DNA of 64,000 bases from Psychrobacillus lasiicapitis (GTDB lineage: Bacteria; Bacillota; Bacilli; Bacillales_A; Planococcaceae). Under the pieces are notes generated by a model that did no database searches, was not told the DNA's origin, and was given only the letters and a program-made list of their open reading frames with translations. Shown here piece by piece: positions 53,712 to 64,000 of the stretch; the stretch's first letter is position 1; every line of letters begins with the position of its first letter. A program made the position numbers and the translations under genes. The stretch is from positions 1 to 64,000 of the forward strand of contig NZ_VDGH01000002.1 of assembly GCF_006861795.1 (NCBI RefSeq), given 5' to 3'.

Positions 53712-55379
53712 TTGAGAAGTGACATGATTAAAAAAGGTGTAGACCGTGCCCCACACAGAAGTTTACTTTATGCAACTGGGGTCAAAACAAAAGATTTAGA
53801 TAAGCCATTTATTGGCGTTTGTAACTCCTATATTGATATTATTCCAGGCCATATGCATTTGAATAAATTTGCAGAGGTCGTTAAAGAAGCAATACGTGAA
53901 GCTGGCGGAATTCCATTTGAGTTTAACACGATTGGTGTTGATGATGGGATTGCAATGGGACATATCGGGATGAGGTATTCACTTCCGAGTCGTGAACTGA
54001 TTGCAGATTCAGCGGAAACGGTTATTAATGCCCACTGGTTCGACGGTGTGTTTTACATTCCAAACTGTGACAAGATCACTCCAGGAATGTTAATGGCAGC
54101 AGTAAGAACAAATGTCCCATCTGTTTTTGTATCAGGTGGTCCGATGGAAGCTGGTACTTCAGCTGACGGAAAACAACTTTCACTTACTTCCGTTTTTGAA
54201 GGTGTTGGTTCTTATAAATCAGGTGGAATGACAGCAGAACAACTACTAGACATCGAACAAAATGCATGTCCAACATGTGGTTCATGTTCAGGGATGTTCA
54301 CAGCTAACTCGATGAACTCTTTAATGGAAATGCTAGGGTTGACACCTCCGGGTAATGGAACAATTGTTGCTACATCCGACGAGCGTCATCGCCTTATTAA
54401 AGAAGCAGCACAACATCTTGTCAGAATGATAAAAGAAGATATTAAACCGCGTGATTTAGTCACGAAAGAAACAATTGACGATGCATTTGCACTAGACATG
54501 GCGATGGGTGGTTCTACTAATACGGTACTACATACATTAGCTATCGCACATGAGGCAGAAATCGAATACGACGTGAAAGAGATTAATGAAGTAGCGAAGC
54601 GTGTTCCTTATTTATCGAAAATTATGCCAGCTTCTGATTACTCGATGCACGATGTTCATCTTGCAGGAGGAGTCAGTGCCATTATAAAAGAACTTTGCGA
54701 AATTCCAGGAGCGGTTCATCCGGATCGTATGACGATTACAGGTAAATCACTCTATGAAAATGTAAAAGATTCTGAGATTACTAATGATCAAGTCATACGT
54801 CGAAAAGAAAATCCATATAGTCCTGTAGGTGGCTTATCCGTCTTATTCGGAAATATTGCACCTGAAGGCGGAGTTATTAAAGTCGGCGCAGTGGATCCTT
54901 CTATAAAAGAGTTTACTGGAAAAGCAATTGTCTTTGATTCACAGGAAGCTTCTCAAGAAGCAATTGATAACGGTACGGTTAAAGAAGGTCATGTAGTGGT
55001 TATTCGCTACGAAGGCCCAAGAGGCGGACCGGGAATGCCGGAAATGCTCGCTCCAACTTCAGCGATTCAAGGTCGTGGATTAGGAACGAAAGTGGCACTC
55101 ATTACAGACGGTAGATTTTCAGGTGCATCAAGAGGAATTTCCATTGGACATATTTCTCCAGAAGCAGCTGATGGTGGACCGATCGCGTTAGTCGAAGATG
55201 ACGATATTATCGTAATTGATTTGACTAATAGAACAATAGAGTTGCAGGTTAGTGAAGAAGAATTGGCAGATAGAAGAGCTAAACTTCAACCATTTGAACC
55301 GAAGATTAAAAAAGGTTATTTAGCAAGATACTCGAAGCTCGTAACATCTGCTAGTACAGGCGGAGTTATGAAAATCTAA
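53712..55379 (+). CDS. ilvD: Dihydroxy-acid dehydratase
   Basis: 555 residues. Iron-sulfur cysteines lie in NCDKITPGM and [18 protein letters not shown], with [19 protein letters not shown] and GRFSGASRG further conserved. It dehydrates the dihydroxy acids in the third step of isoleucine and valine synthesis. The TTG at 53712 gives the [10 protein letters not shown]-terminus seen in Staphylococcus and is 9 bases after AGGAG; a TTG six bases earlier is too close to it. It is the first gene of the operon; a T-box leader separates it from ilvB, so ilvD escapes that control. Confidence 0.95.
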   Translation: MRSDMIKKGVDRAPHRSLLYATGVKTKDLDKPFIGVCNSYIDIIPGHMHLNKFAEVVKEAIREAGGIPFEFNTIGVDDGIAMGHIGMRYSLPSRELIADSAETVINAHWFDGVFYIPNCDKITPGMLMAAVRTNVPSVFVSGGPMEAGTSADGKQLSLTSVFEGVGSYKSGGMTAEQLLDIEQNACPTCGSCSGMFTANSMNSLMEMLGLTPPGNGTIVATSDERHRLIKEAAQHLVRMIKEDIKPRDLVTKETIDDAFALDMAMGGSTNTVLHTLAIAHEAEIEYDVKEINEVAKRVPYLSKIMPASDYSMHDVHLAGGVSAIIKELCEIPGAVHPDRMTITGKSLYENVKDSEITNDQVIRRKENPYSPVGGLSVLFGNIAPEGGVIKVGAVDPSIKEFTGKAIVFDSQEASQEAIDNGTVKEGHVVVIRYEGPRGGPGMPEMLAPTSAIQGRGLGTKVALITDGRFSGASRGISIGHISPEAADGGPIALVEDDDIIVIDLTNRTIELQVSEEELADRRAKLQPFEPKIKKGYLARYSKLVTSASTGGVMKI

Positions 55380-55394
55380 GAAGATAATAATAGA

Positions 55395-55695
55395 AATCTA
55401 TGATGAGGCAAAAGTTAAGGGAACCTTGTATTTACAGAGAGCCGGTAGCGCTGGGAGCCGGCAATACAACCTTTAGCGACATCCCCTCGGAGTGAAGTGT
55501 TGAATGGGAAACCTATTAGATACTTCCGGGTGTAGTACTACTGACTACTCTCGTTAAAAATGGACAGTTGGCTGTTTTGGTTGGTTGTCTGCGAGGTAGC
55601 GGTTGCGCTGCGAACTAGGGTGGTACCATGAAAAGAATTTCATCCCTATACAAAAGAACGATAGTTTTTTTGTGTGGGGTGAAATTCTTTTCTTT
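55395..55695 (+). promoter_or_regulatory. T-box riboswitch controlling ilvBNC-leuABCD
   Basis: A T-box leader with AGAGAG(C) plus CCGG-loop-GCCGG apical hairpin of stem I (TTGTATT / AATACAA stem), the antiterminator T-box AGGGTGGTACCATG (55617-55630) whose TGGT pairs the tRNA acceptor end, and a terminator AAAAGAATTTCA-CCC / GGGGTGAAATTCTTTT followed by CTTTTTC (55630-55695). Pairing of GAGG (55404) with CCTC places AUC (Ile, 55481-55483) in the specifier loop. CUC (Leu, 55486-55488) is close by, so the specifier is not certain. Uncharged tRNA would allow read-through into ilvB. Confidence 0.92.
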
Positions 55696-55742
55696 TTCTA
55701 TAAATAACATGTAAGAAAGTAAGACTTGTCTATTCAGTTACT

Positions 55743-55864
55743 GTCTAGACTCCAGGCGCCTGCCGCTCGAGGTCGAATGTCAATTTCCTGCGGTGGCTGA
55801 GGAGCTGCCTCCTCGGAAATCGCCATTCGCTCGTCGCGGCAAAGCGGGCGCCTTACGCTTTTCT
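55743..55864. repeat. Dispersed ~121-bp repeat, copy B (between T-box and ilvB)
   Basis: It runs from GTCTAGACTCCAGGCGCC to CTTACGCTTTTCT and is the reverse orientation of copies A (30045) and C (63928). Shared blocks are the TCTAG end, GGTGGCTGAGGAGCTGCCTC and the 13-base end CTTACGCTTTTCT. It is more GC-rich than its surroundings. It lies in the ilvB leader downstream of the T-box terminator, so it is transcribed with the operon. Confidence 0.85.
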
Positions 55865-55899
55865 GTGACACTGGACGATTTGATCAAAAGGAGGAAATT

Positions 55900-57654
55900 A
55901 TGATGAAGATGACTGTTGAAGAAACAGAACAAATGTATGAAGAGCCCGAAGCCTCGGCAGCTCCGAAGCAATTGGATGGTGCAGATGTTTTAATTGAAAC
56001 ATTAAAAAAGCACCAGGTTGAAGTAGTTTTTGGTTATCCAGGTGGAGCCGTATTACCGATTTATGATGCGCTACACAAAAACCCGATCAGACATATTTTA
56101 GCGCGTCATGAGCAAGGAGCAATCCATGCAGCGGAAGGATATGCACGAGTTTCTGGAAAAGTAGGAGTAGTCATTGCAACAAGTGGCCCGGGAGCAACAA
56201 ATGTTGTCACAGGGATTGCGGATGCAATGATGGATTCGATTCCACTCGTTGTTTTTACAGGGCAAGTTGCAACAACGGTGATTGGAACAGATGCTTTCCA
56301 AGAGGCGGACATCATCAGTATTACACAACCAATTACAAAACATAATTACCAAGTAAAAGATGTAGCAGATTTACCAAGAATAGTTAACGAAGCTTTTCAT
56401 ATTGCTTCCACAGGTCGTCCAGGACCAGTCGTCGTAGATATTCCGAAAAACATGGCTACAGGGATTTTTAGTCCAACTGATGAAACAACTGGGGAAGTAA
56501 ATCTTCCAGGTTATCAACCGACGACAACACCGAACTTTTTACAAATTCAAAAAGCAGCAAATGCTATTTCGACGGCGAAACAACCGCTTATCTTAGCTGG
56601 TGCAGGTGTATTATTTGCAAAAGCATCCGATCAATTAGTGGAGCTAGCTGAGAAATATCAAATTCCTGTAACGAACACTTTACTCGGTTTAGGAACAATT
56701 GAAGGAAATCATCCATTATTTATCGGGATGGCAGGGATGCACGGCACATACACAGCAAATATGGCGATTCAAACCTGTGATCTACTGATTAACGTTGGAG
56801 CTAGATTTGATGACCGTTTAACCGGAAACTTAGCTCACTTTGCACCTAATGCAAAAGTGATTCATATCGATATAGATCCTGCAGAAATCGGAAAAAATGT
56901 ACCAACCGAAATTCCGATTGTCGCAGATGCAAAAGAAGCATTACTCGCGCTTCTAGAACAAAATGCTCCAAATGGCAATACGGCAGCGTGGTTAGAAAGC
57001 TTACAAATTAATCAAAAGGAATATCCGTTATTTTATGAAGCAAGTGAAGAAAAAGGTCTGCTTCCACAGCAAGTTGTAGAGCTCATTCACGAATATACAA
57101 ACGGAGATGCAGTTGTTACAACGGACGTAGGGCAACATCAAATGTGGGCAGCGCAGTACTATAAATTTAATCACCCACATAACTGGGTAACATCTGGCGG
57201 ACTGGGTACTATGGGCTTCGGTTTCCCGGCAGCAATTGGCGCACAGCTTGCAAAGCCAGAAGCAAAAGTAGTTTCCATCGTTGGAGATGCAGGATTCCAA
57301 ATGACGCTGCAGGAATTGTCGCTACTTCAAGAAATGCGCATTCCGGTAAAAATAGTCATTTTGAACAACCAAGCACTTGGAATGGTTCGTCAGTGGCAAG
57401 AAACGTTCCACGGCGAGCGGTACTCACATTCTCTAATCCCTGTTCAACCAGACTTTGTGAAACTAGCAGCAGCTTACGATTTAAAAGGATATAAAATTGA
57501 ATCGTACGAGGATGCAAAGGTTCAATTAAAAGAAGCACTAGAATCTGACGAACCGGTATTGATCGATTGCAGAGTAGTTCAAAAAGAAAAAGTATACCCA
57601 ATGGTTGTACCAGGTACGGCACTACACGAAATGATTGGAGTGAAGCCAGAATGA
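55900..57654 (+). CDS. ilvB: Acetolactate synthase large subunit
   Basis: 584 residues with the three ThDP-enzyme domains: [15 protein letters not shown] and the catalytic Glu in [14 protein letters not shown], the central FAD-binding domain ([10 protein letters not shown]), and the ThDP motif GDAGFQMT...[12 protein letters not shown]. It condenses two pyruvates, or pyruvate and 2-oxobutyrate. The first ~27 residues are an extra acidic extension before [23 protein letters not shown] precedes the ATG. It overlaps ilvN by 4 bases. Confidence 0.96.
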   Translation: MMKMTVEETEQMYEEPEASAAPKQLDGADVLIETLKKHQVEVVFGYPGGAVLPIYDALHKNPIRHILARHEQGAIHAAEGYARVSGKVGVVIATSGPGATNVVTGIADAMMDSIPLVVFTGQVATTVIGTDAFQEADIISITQPITKHNYQVKDVADLPRIVNEAFHIASTGRPGPVVVDIPKNMATGIFSPTDETTGEVNLPGYQPTTTPNFLQIQKAANAISTAKQPLILAGAGVLFAKASDQLVELAEKYQIPVTNTLLGLGTIEGNHPLFIGMAGMHGTYTANMAIQTCDLLINVGARFDDRLTGNLAHFAPNAKVIHIDIDPAEIGKNVPTEIPIVADAKEALLALLEQNAPNGNTAAWLESLQINQKEYPLFYEASEEKGLLPQQVVELIHEYTNGDAVVTTDVGQHQMWAAQYYKFNHPHNWVTSGGLGTMGFGFPAAIGAQLAKPEAKVVSIVGDAGFQMTLQELSLLQEMRIPVKIVILNNQALGMVRQWQETFHGERYSHSLIPVQPDFVKLAAAYDLKGYKIESYEDAKVQLKEALESDEPVLIDCRVVQKEKVYPMVVPGTALHEMIGVKPE

Positions 57655-58163
57655 AACGCATCATTACAGTAACCGTGATTAACCAAAGCGGCGTATTAAA
57701 CCGCGTAACTGGCCTTCTCATGAAACGTCAGTTCAATATCGAAAGCATCACAGTAGGTCATACAGAACAACCGCAAATTTCTAAAATGACGTTTGTTGTA
57801 AATGTAGAAGACGAACAAAAACTAGAGCAACTTTTAAAACAATTACAAAAACAAGTAGATGTACTGAAAGTAAACGATATTACAGAAAAATCGATTGTCG
57901 TTCGAGAACTCGCACTTGTAAAAGTAGTCGCACCACCAACCGTAAGAGCAGAGATTAATAGTATTGTAGAACCTTTCCGAGCAGCAACAATCGACACTGG
58001 CAAAAATGTCGTGACATACCAAGTGACAGGTAATCCAGAAAAAATTGATGCATTTATCGATTTGCTCAAACCATACGGCATTAAAGATTTAACAAGAACG
58101 GGTGTTACGGCATTTGTAAGGGAAACCCAAAAAGTTCATACGCCGCAACTATCTATTTTGTAA
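57651..58163 (+). CDS. ilvN: Acetolactate synthase small (regulatory) subunit
   Basis: 170 residues starting [20 protein letters not shown], an ACT domain that binds valine for feedback control, followed by the C-terminal ALS_ss_C domain ([13 protein letters not shown]). The start ATG overlaps the ilvB stop (ATGA), which fixes it and implies coupled synthesis of the two subunits. Confidence 0.95.
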   Translation: MKRIITVTVINQSGVLNRVTGLLMKRQFNIESITVGHTEQPQISKMTFVVNVEDEQKLEQLLKQLQKQVDVLKVNDITEKSIVVRELALVKVVAPPTVRAEINSIVEPFRAATIDTGKNVVTYQVTGNPEKIDAFIDLLKPYGIKDLTRTGVTAFVRETQKVHTPQLSIL

Positions 58164-58200
58164 GCAACACAAAAATTAGTAACAAAGTTTTATACTCTAA

Positions 58201-60802
<2,602 letters not shown>

Positions 60803-60820
60803 TAAACGGGAGTGAATGAG

Positions 60821-61921
60821 ATGGAAAAAACGATAACAGTATTACCAGGAGATGGAATCGGTCCAGAAGTAACAGAAGCAGCTGTTAAAGTGCTTCAGGC
60901 AATTGAGAAACGCTATAACCATACGTTTAACTTGCAATATGCTTTGATCGGTGGAGCGGCAATTGACGCTTGCGAAAACCCACTTCCAGAAGAAACGATT
61001 AACTTATGTAGCGAAAGTGATGCCATTCTCTTAGGCGCTGTTGGCGGGCCAAAATGGGATCAAAATCCATCTCATTTACGCCCAGAAAAAGGATTACTAG
61101 CGATTCGCAAACATTTCGGACTGTATGCAAATATTCGTCCGGTAAAAGCGATTCCTGCATTACTAGAAGCATCACCGCTTAAAAAGGAAATTGCAGAATC
61201 AGTAGATCTAGTCATTGTTCGTGAATTAACTGGCGGTTTATATTTCGCAGAACCACGTAAAAAGACAAAGGATTACGCACTAGACTCACTTGTATATACT
61301 CGTGAAGAAATTGAGCGAATCGTCGATACTGCTTTCCAGCTTGCTAGAAGCCGCCGAGGAAAACTTGCTTCTGTTGATAAAGCAAATGTACTGGATTCTA
61401 GTAAGTTATGGCGTGAAATTGTAGAAGAGAAAAAACAAGGCTACCCAGATGTAGAAGTGGAGCATATGCTTGTTGACTCGACTGCAATGAAATTGATTAC
61501 AAAACCGGATGCATTTGATGTAATTGTAACAGAGAATATGTTCGGCGATATTTTAAGTGATGAAGCTTCCGTTATTACAGGTTCTTTAGGAATGCTACCA
61601 TCTGCAAGCACAAGAGAAGACGGCTTCGGTTTATATGAACCAGTCCACGGATCTGCTCCTGATATTGCAGGACAAAACAAAGCAAACCCAGCAGCAACTA
61701 TTCTGTCTGCAGCAATGATGCTGCGTGAAGCATTCCAAATGGAAACAGAAGCTGCAGCAGTAGAAGAAGCGGTATTTAATGTATTAAATGACGGTAACTT
61801 CACAGGTGATTTACAAGTAGAAGGCAAACGCGTTCTTTCAACTACAGAATGGACAGCAAAAGTATTAGAAGAATTAGACTCAGAATTTGTATCCGATAGC
61901 ATTATGTTTACGTATGTCTAA
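60821..61921 (+). CDS. leuB: 3-Isopropylmalate dehydrogenase
   Basis: 366 residues, starting [41 protein letters not shown], and the NAD site [15 protein letters not shown] with [16 protein letters not shown] are conserved. ATG 60821 is preferred, as GGGAG lies 8 bases upstream; a GTG nine bases earlier would overlap this site. It oxidises and decarboxylates 3-isopropylmalate to 2-oxoisocaproate. Confidence 0.96.
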   Translation: MEKTITVLPGDGIGPEVTEAAVKVLQAIEKRYNHTFNLQYALIGGAAIDACENPLPEETINLCSESDAILLGAVGGPKWDQNPSHLRPEKGLLAIRKHFGLYANIRPVKAIPALLEASPLKKEIAESVDLVIVRELTGGLYFAEPRKKTKDYALDSLVYTREEIERIVDTAFQLARSRRGKLASVDKANVLDSSKLWREIVEEKKQGYPDVEVEHMLVDSTAMKLITKPDAFDVIVTENMFGDILSDEASVITGSLGMLPSASTREDGFGLYEPVHGSAPDIAGQNKANPAATILSAAMMLREAFQMETEAAAVEEAVFNVLNDGNFTGDLQVEGKRVLSTTEWTAKVLEELDSEFVSDSIMFTYV

Positions 61922-61941
61922 CCAAAAGGAGAGGGACTAAA

Positions 61942-63351
61942 ATGGCAAAAACGATAATTGAGAAAATATGGGATGAACATGTAGTATATGAGGAAGAAGG
62001 TAAACCAGACCTTCTCTATATCGATTTACACTTACTCCATGAAGTGACATCTCCGCAAGCTTTTGAAGGGTTACGACTAAACAATCGCAAAGTTCGTCGT
62101 CCGGATCTTTGCTATGCTACGATGGATCATAATGTACCAACCCGTAATAGAGAACAAATTAAAGATGAAATTGCACGCAAGCAAATAAATACACTACAAG
62201 AAAACTGTGAAGAATTCGGTGTGCCACTTGCCAATATGGATCATCCAGATCAAGGAATCGTGCATATTATCGGACCTGAATTGGGTTTAACACAGCCAGG
62301 TAAAACAATCGTTTGTGGAGATAGCCACACATCTACACACGGTGCATTCGGTGCAATCGCTTTTGGTATCGGTACAAGTGAGGTAGAGCACGTACTTTCC
62401 ACGCAAACCCTTTGGCAAGCAAGACCGAAAACAATGGAAATCAAAGTAACTGGAGAACTAGGTTTCGGAGTAGCAGCAAAAGATATCATTTTAGCGATTA
62501 TTTCAAAGTTTGGTATCGATATGGGAACTGGTTATATCGTGGAATATACAGGCGAAGCTATTCGTAATCTATCGATGGAAGAACGTATGACAATTTGTAA
62601 TATGTCCATTGAAGCGGGAGCGCGTGCTGGTTTAATCAGCCCGGATGCAACTACCGTGGAATTCCTAAGAGGTCGCGAACATGTGCCGACTGGGGAAGCT
62701 TTTGAAAAAGAAGCAGCTCGTTGGTTAGCATTAGCATCTGATGAGGGAGCAGTTTACGATAAAACAGTTGAAATTTCTGCAGACGAAATCGAACCTTTCG
62801 TTACCTGGGGTACAAATCCATCGATGGGTTCAGGTGTTTCAAACAATATCCCACTTACATCTGATTTCACAGAAGCAAGTGACAGAGCAGCACATGAAAA
62901 AGCACTTGCTTATATGGGTCTTCAAGAAGGAATGCCATTAACCGATATTGCTATTACCAATGTATTTATCGGTTCATGCACGAACGCTCGTCTAAGTGAT
63001 TTGCGAACAGCAGCAAGCGTAATTGAAGGGCGTAAAGTCCATCCAACAGTAAAAGCAATTGTGGTTCCAGGATCACAAACTGTAAAAAAACAAGCTGAAC
63101 AAGAAGGCATCGACAAAATCTTCCTTAATGCAGGATTTGAATGGCGCGAATCTGGTTGCAGTATGTGCCTAGCGATGAATGACGACGTTGTACCAGCTGG
63201 CGAACATTGTGCTTCTACATCCAACCGTAACTTCGAAGGTCGCCAAGGTGCAGGATCTAAAACACATCTGATGAGCCCAGCAATGGCAGCGGCAGCAGCA
63301 ATCGAAGGACATATTGTAGATATTCGCAAGTTCCAACTAGTAAACGCGTAA
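61942..63351 (+). CDS. leuC: 3-Isopropylmalate dehydratase large subunit
   Basis: 469 residues of the aconitase superfamily. The [4Fe-4S] cysteines are in [13 protein letters not shown] and [11 protein letters not shown], with [15 protein letters not shown] also conserved. With LeuD it isomerises 2-isopropylmalate to 3-isopropylmalate. AAAGGAGAGGGACTAAA precedes the ATG. leuD follows after 12 bases. Confidence 0.97.
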   Translation: MAKTIIEKIWDEHVVYEEEGKPDLLYIDLHLLHEVTSPQAFEGLRLNNRKVRRPDLCYATMDHNVPTRNREQIKDEIARKQINTLQENCEEFGVPLANMDHPDQGIVHIIGPELGLTQPGKTIVCGDSHTSTHGAFGAIAFGIGTSEVEHVLSTQTLWQARPKTMEIKVTGELGFGVAAKDIILAIISKFGIDMGTGYIVEYTGEAIRNLSMEERMTICNMSIEAGARAGLISPDATTVEFLRGREHVPTGEAFEKEAARWLALASDEGAVYDKTVEISADEIEPFVTWGTNPSMGSGVSNNIPLTSDFTEASDRAAHEKALAYMGLQEGMPLTDIAITNVFIGSCTNARLSDLRTAASVIEGRKVHPTVKAIVVPGSQTVKKQAEQEGIDKIFLNAGFEWRESGCSMCLAMNDDVVPAGEHCASTSNRNFEGRQGAGSKTHLMSPAMAAAAAIEGHIVDIRKFQLVNA

Positions 63352-63363
63352 GGAGGAAAAACG

Positions 63364-63939
63364 ATGGAGCCTATTAATGAAGTAAAAAGTGTTGTTACCC
63401 CTTTATATCAAAAAAATGTCGATACCGACCAAATTATTTCAAAAGAATTTCTAAAAAGAATTGAGCGCACTGGTTTTGGCAAGTACTTATTTTACCACTG
63501 GCGCTTTGATGCAGAAGGAAATCCAAATAGTAAGTTTGTATTAAATGATGGGCGCTATAAAGATTCTACTATATTAGTAGCGCATGAGAACTTCGGATGT
63601 GGGTCTTCCCGTGAGCACGCTCCGTGGGCAATTTTGGACTATGGATTCCGTGTAGTAATCGCACCAAGTTTCGCAGATATTTTTTATAATAACTGCATGA
63701 AAAATGGAATTCTTCCTATTAAATTGGCTGTCGACGAAGTTGAAGCGATTTTAAGTAAGGAAGAATATAACGTAGAAGTGAATTTAGAAGCACAAACGGT
63801 AACAGGAGAGGACGGTGTCGTTTATTCATTCGACATCGATCCATATCAAAAGAAAATGCTTATAAATGGATGGGATGAAATTTCATTGACCTTCCAATAT
63901 GAAGATCATATTAAAGCTTTTGAATTAAGAAAAGCGTAA
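63364..63939 (+). CDS. leuD: 3-Isopropylmalate dehydratase small subunit
   Basis: 191 residues with NVDTDQIISKEFLKR and the substrate-binding loop FGCGSSREHAPWAI of the aconitase swivel domain. AAGGAGGAAAAACG precedes the ATG. It is the last gene of the operon in view. The final three codons and stop (AGA AAA GCG TAA) are identical to the conserved end of the dispersed repeat, so the original C-terminus was probably replaced when the repeat inserted. Confidence 0.96.
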   Translation: MEPINEVKSVVTPLYQKNVDTDQIISKEFLKRIERTGFGKYLFYHWRFDAEGNPNSKFVLNDGRYKDSTILVAHENFGCGSSREHAPWAILDYGFRVVIAPSFADIFYNNCMKNGILPIKLAVDEVEAILSKEEYNVEVNLEAQTVTGEDGVVYSFDIDPYQKKMLINGWDEISLTFQYEDHIKAFELRKA

Positions 63940-64000
63940 GGTGACCGCTTGTCAGCGACAAATAGATGATGATTTTCGAGGAGGCAGTTCCTCAGCCACC
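63928..64000. repeat. Dispersed ~121-bp repeat, copy C (truncated by the window end)
   Basis: It starts with AGAAAAGCGTAAGGTGACCG and continues to GAGGAGGCAGTTCCTCAGCC, aligned with copy A and with the reverse complement of copy B. About 73 of ~121 bases are in the window. Its first 12 bases are leuD codons. Confidence 0.82.

Noticed and set aside
55743-55864. Part of the T-box riboswitch
   Set aside because: It lies downstream of the T-box terminator and matches repeats found at flgK-flgL and leuD, so it is an insertion.

Overview
The window is chromosomal DNA from a low-GC, motile, naturally transformable member of the Bacillales. The gene order yvyE / degS-degU / degV / comFA-comFC / yvyF-flgM-flgN-flgK-flgL-yviE-fliW-csrA-hag / flaG-fliD-fliS-fliT is that of the Bacillus subtilis degSU-comF-flagellin region. 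The ilv-leu operon has a T-box leader. Codon use, TTG starts and the small dispersed repeats suggest Planococcaceae (Psychrobacillus-, Lysinibacillus- or Sporosarcina-like). That placement is inferred and the genus is not proven. No rRNA, complete tRNA, CRISPR array or intact insertion sequence was seen.

Bases 1-12345 hold a Wzx/Wzy-type surface-polysaccharide cluster. It includes the end of a nucleotide-sugar dehydrogenase, an acetyltransferase, a flippase, an asparagine-synthase-like enzyme, the UDP-GlcNAc 2-epimerase WecB, a polymerase, three glycosyltransferases, GalU and an LCP ligase. WecB plus the dehydrogenase can supply UDP-ManNAcA, GalU supplies UDP-glucose, and the LCP protein would attach the finished polymer to peptidoglycan. 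Bases 13083-17942 encode three exported wall proteins (an SH3-rich amidase, a small SH3 protein and a SpoIID/LytB-type amidase enhancer), resembling a rebuilt lytABC operon.

Bases 18441-33674 carry a CAP-domain protein, YvyE, the DegSU regulators, a NERD protein, a lipoprotein, a DegV fatty-acid-binding protein, competence genes and the hook-filament genes up to flagellin. Sigma-D-type promoters are visible before flgM, hag and flaG. The hag leader has a CsrA-type hairpin, which fits the FliW-CsrA-Hag control loop. Four genes of AT-rich, glycosyltransferase-dominated DNA (33747-39348) are inserted between hag and flaG and probably glycosylate flagellin. After fliT come an NlpC/P60 endopeptidase and two tandem chemoreceptors.

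Bases 47579-52055 are the most accessory-looking part. They hold an intracellular subtilisin, a divergent cytosolic trypsin-like protease fused to a DRGH-type nuclease, a YiiX-like papain-fold hydrolase, and an unlisted 35-codon holin-like type I toxin gene. Bases 53570-63939 hold the ilvD-[T-box]-ilvBNC-leuABCD operon, with a strong promoter and a probable CodY site.

The most unexpected sequence signal is a set of three intergenic arrays (12.4, 22.3 and 47.3 kb) in which a TTGCGATT core recurs on a strict 21-bp lattice, each placed just after a terminator. Three copies of a separate ~121-bp dispersed repeat are also present, one of which supplies the stop codon of leuD.
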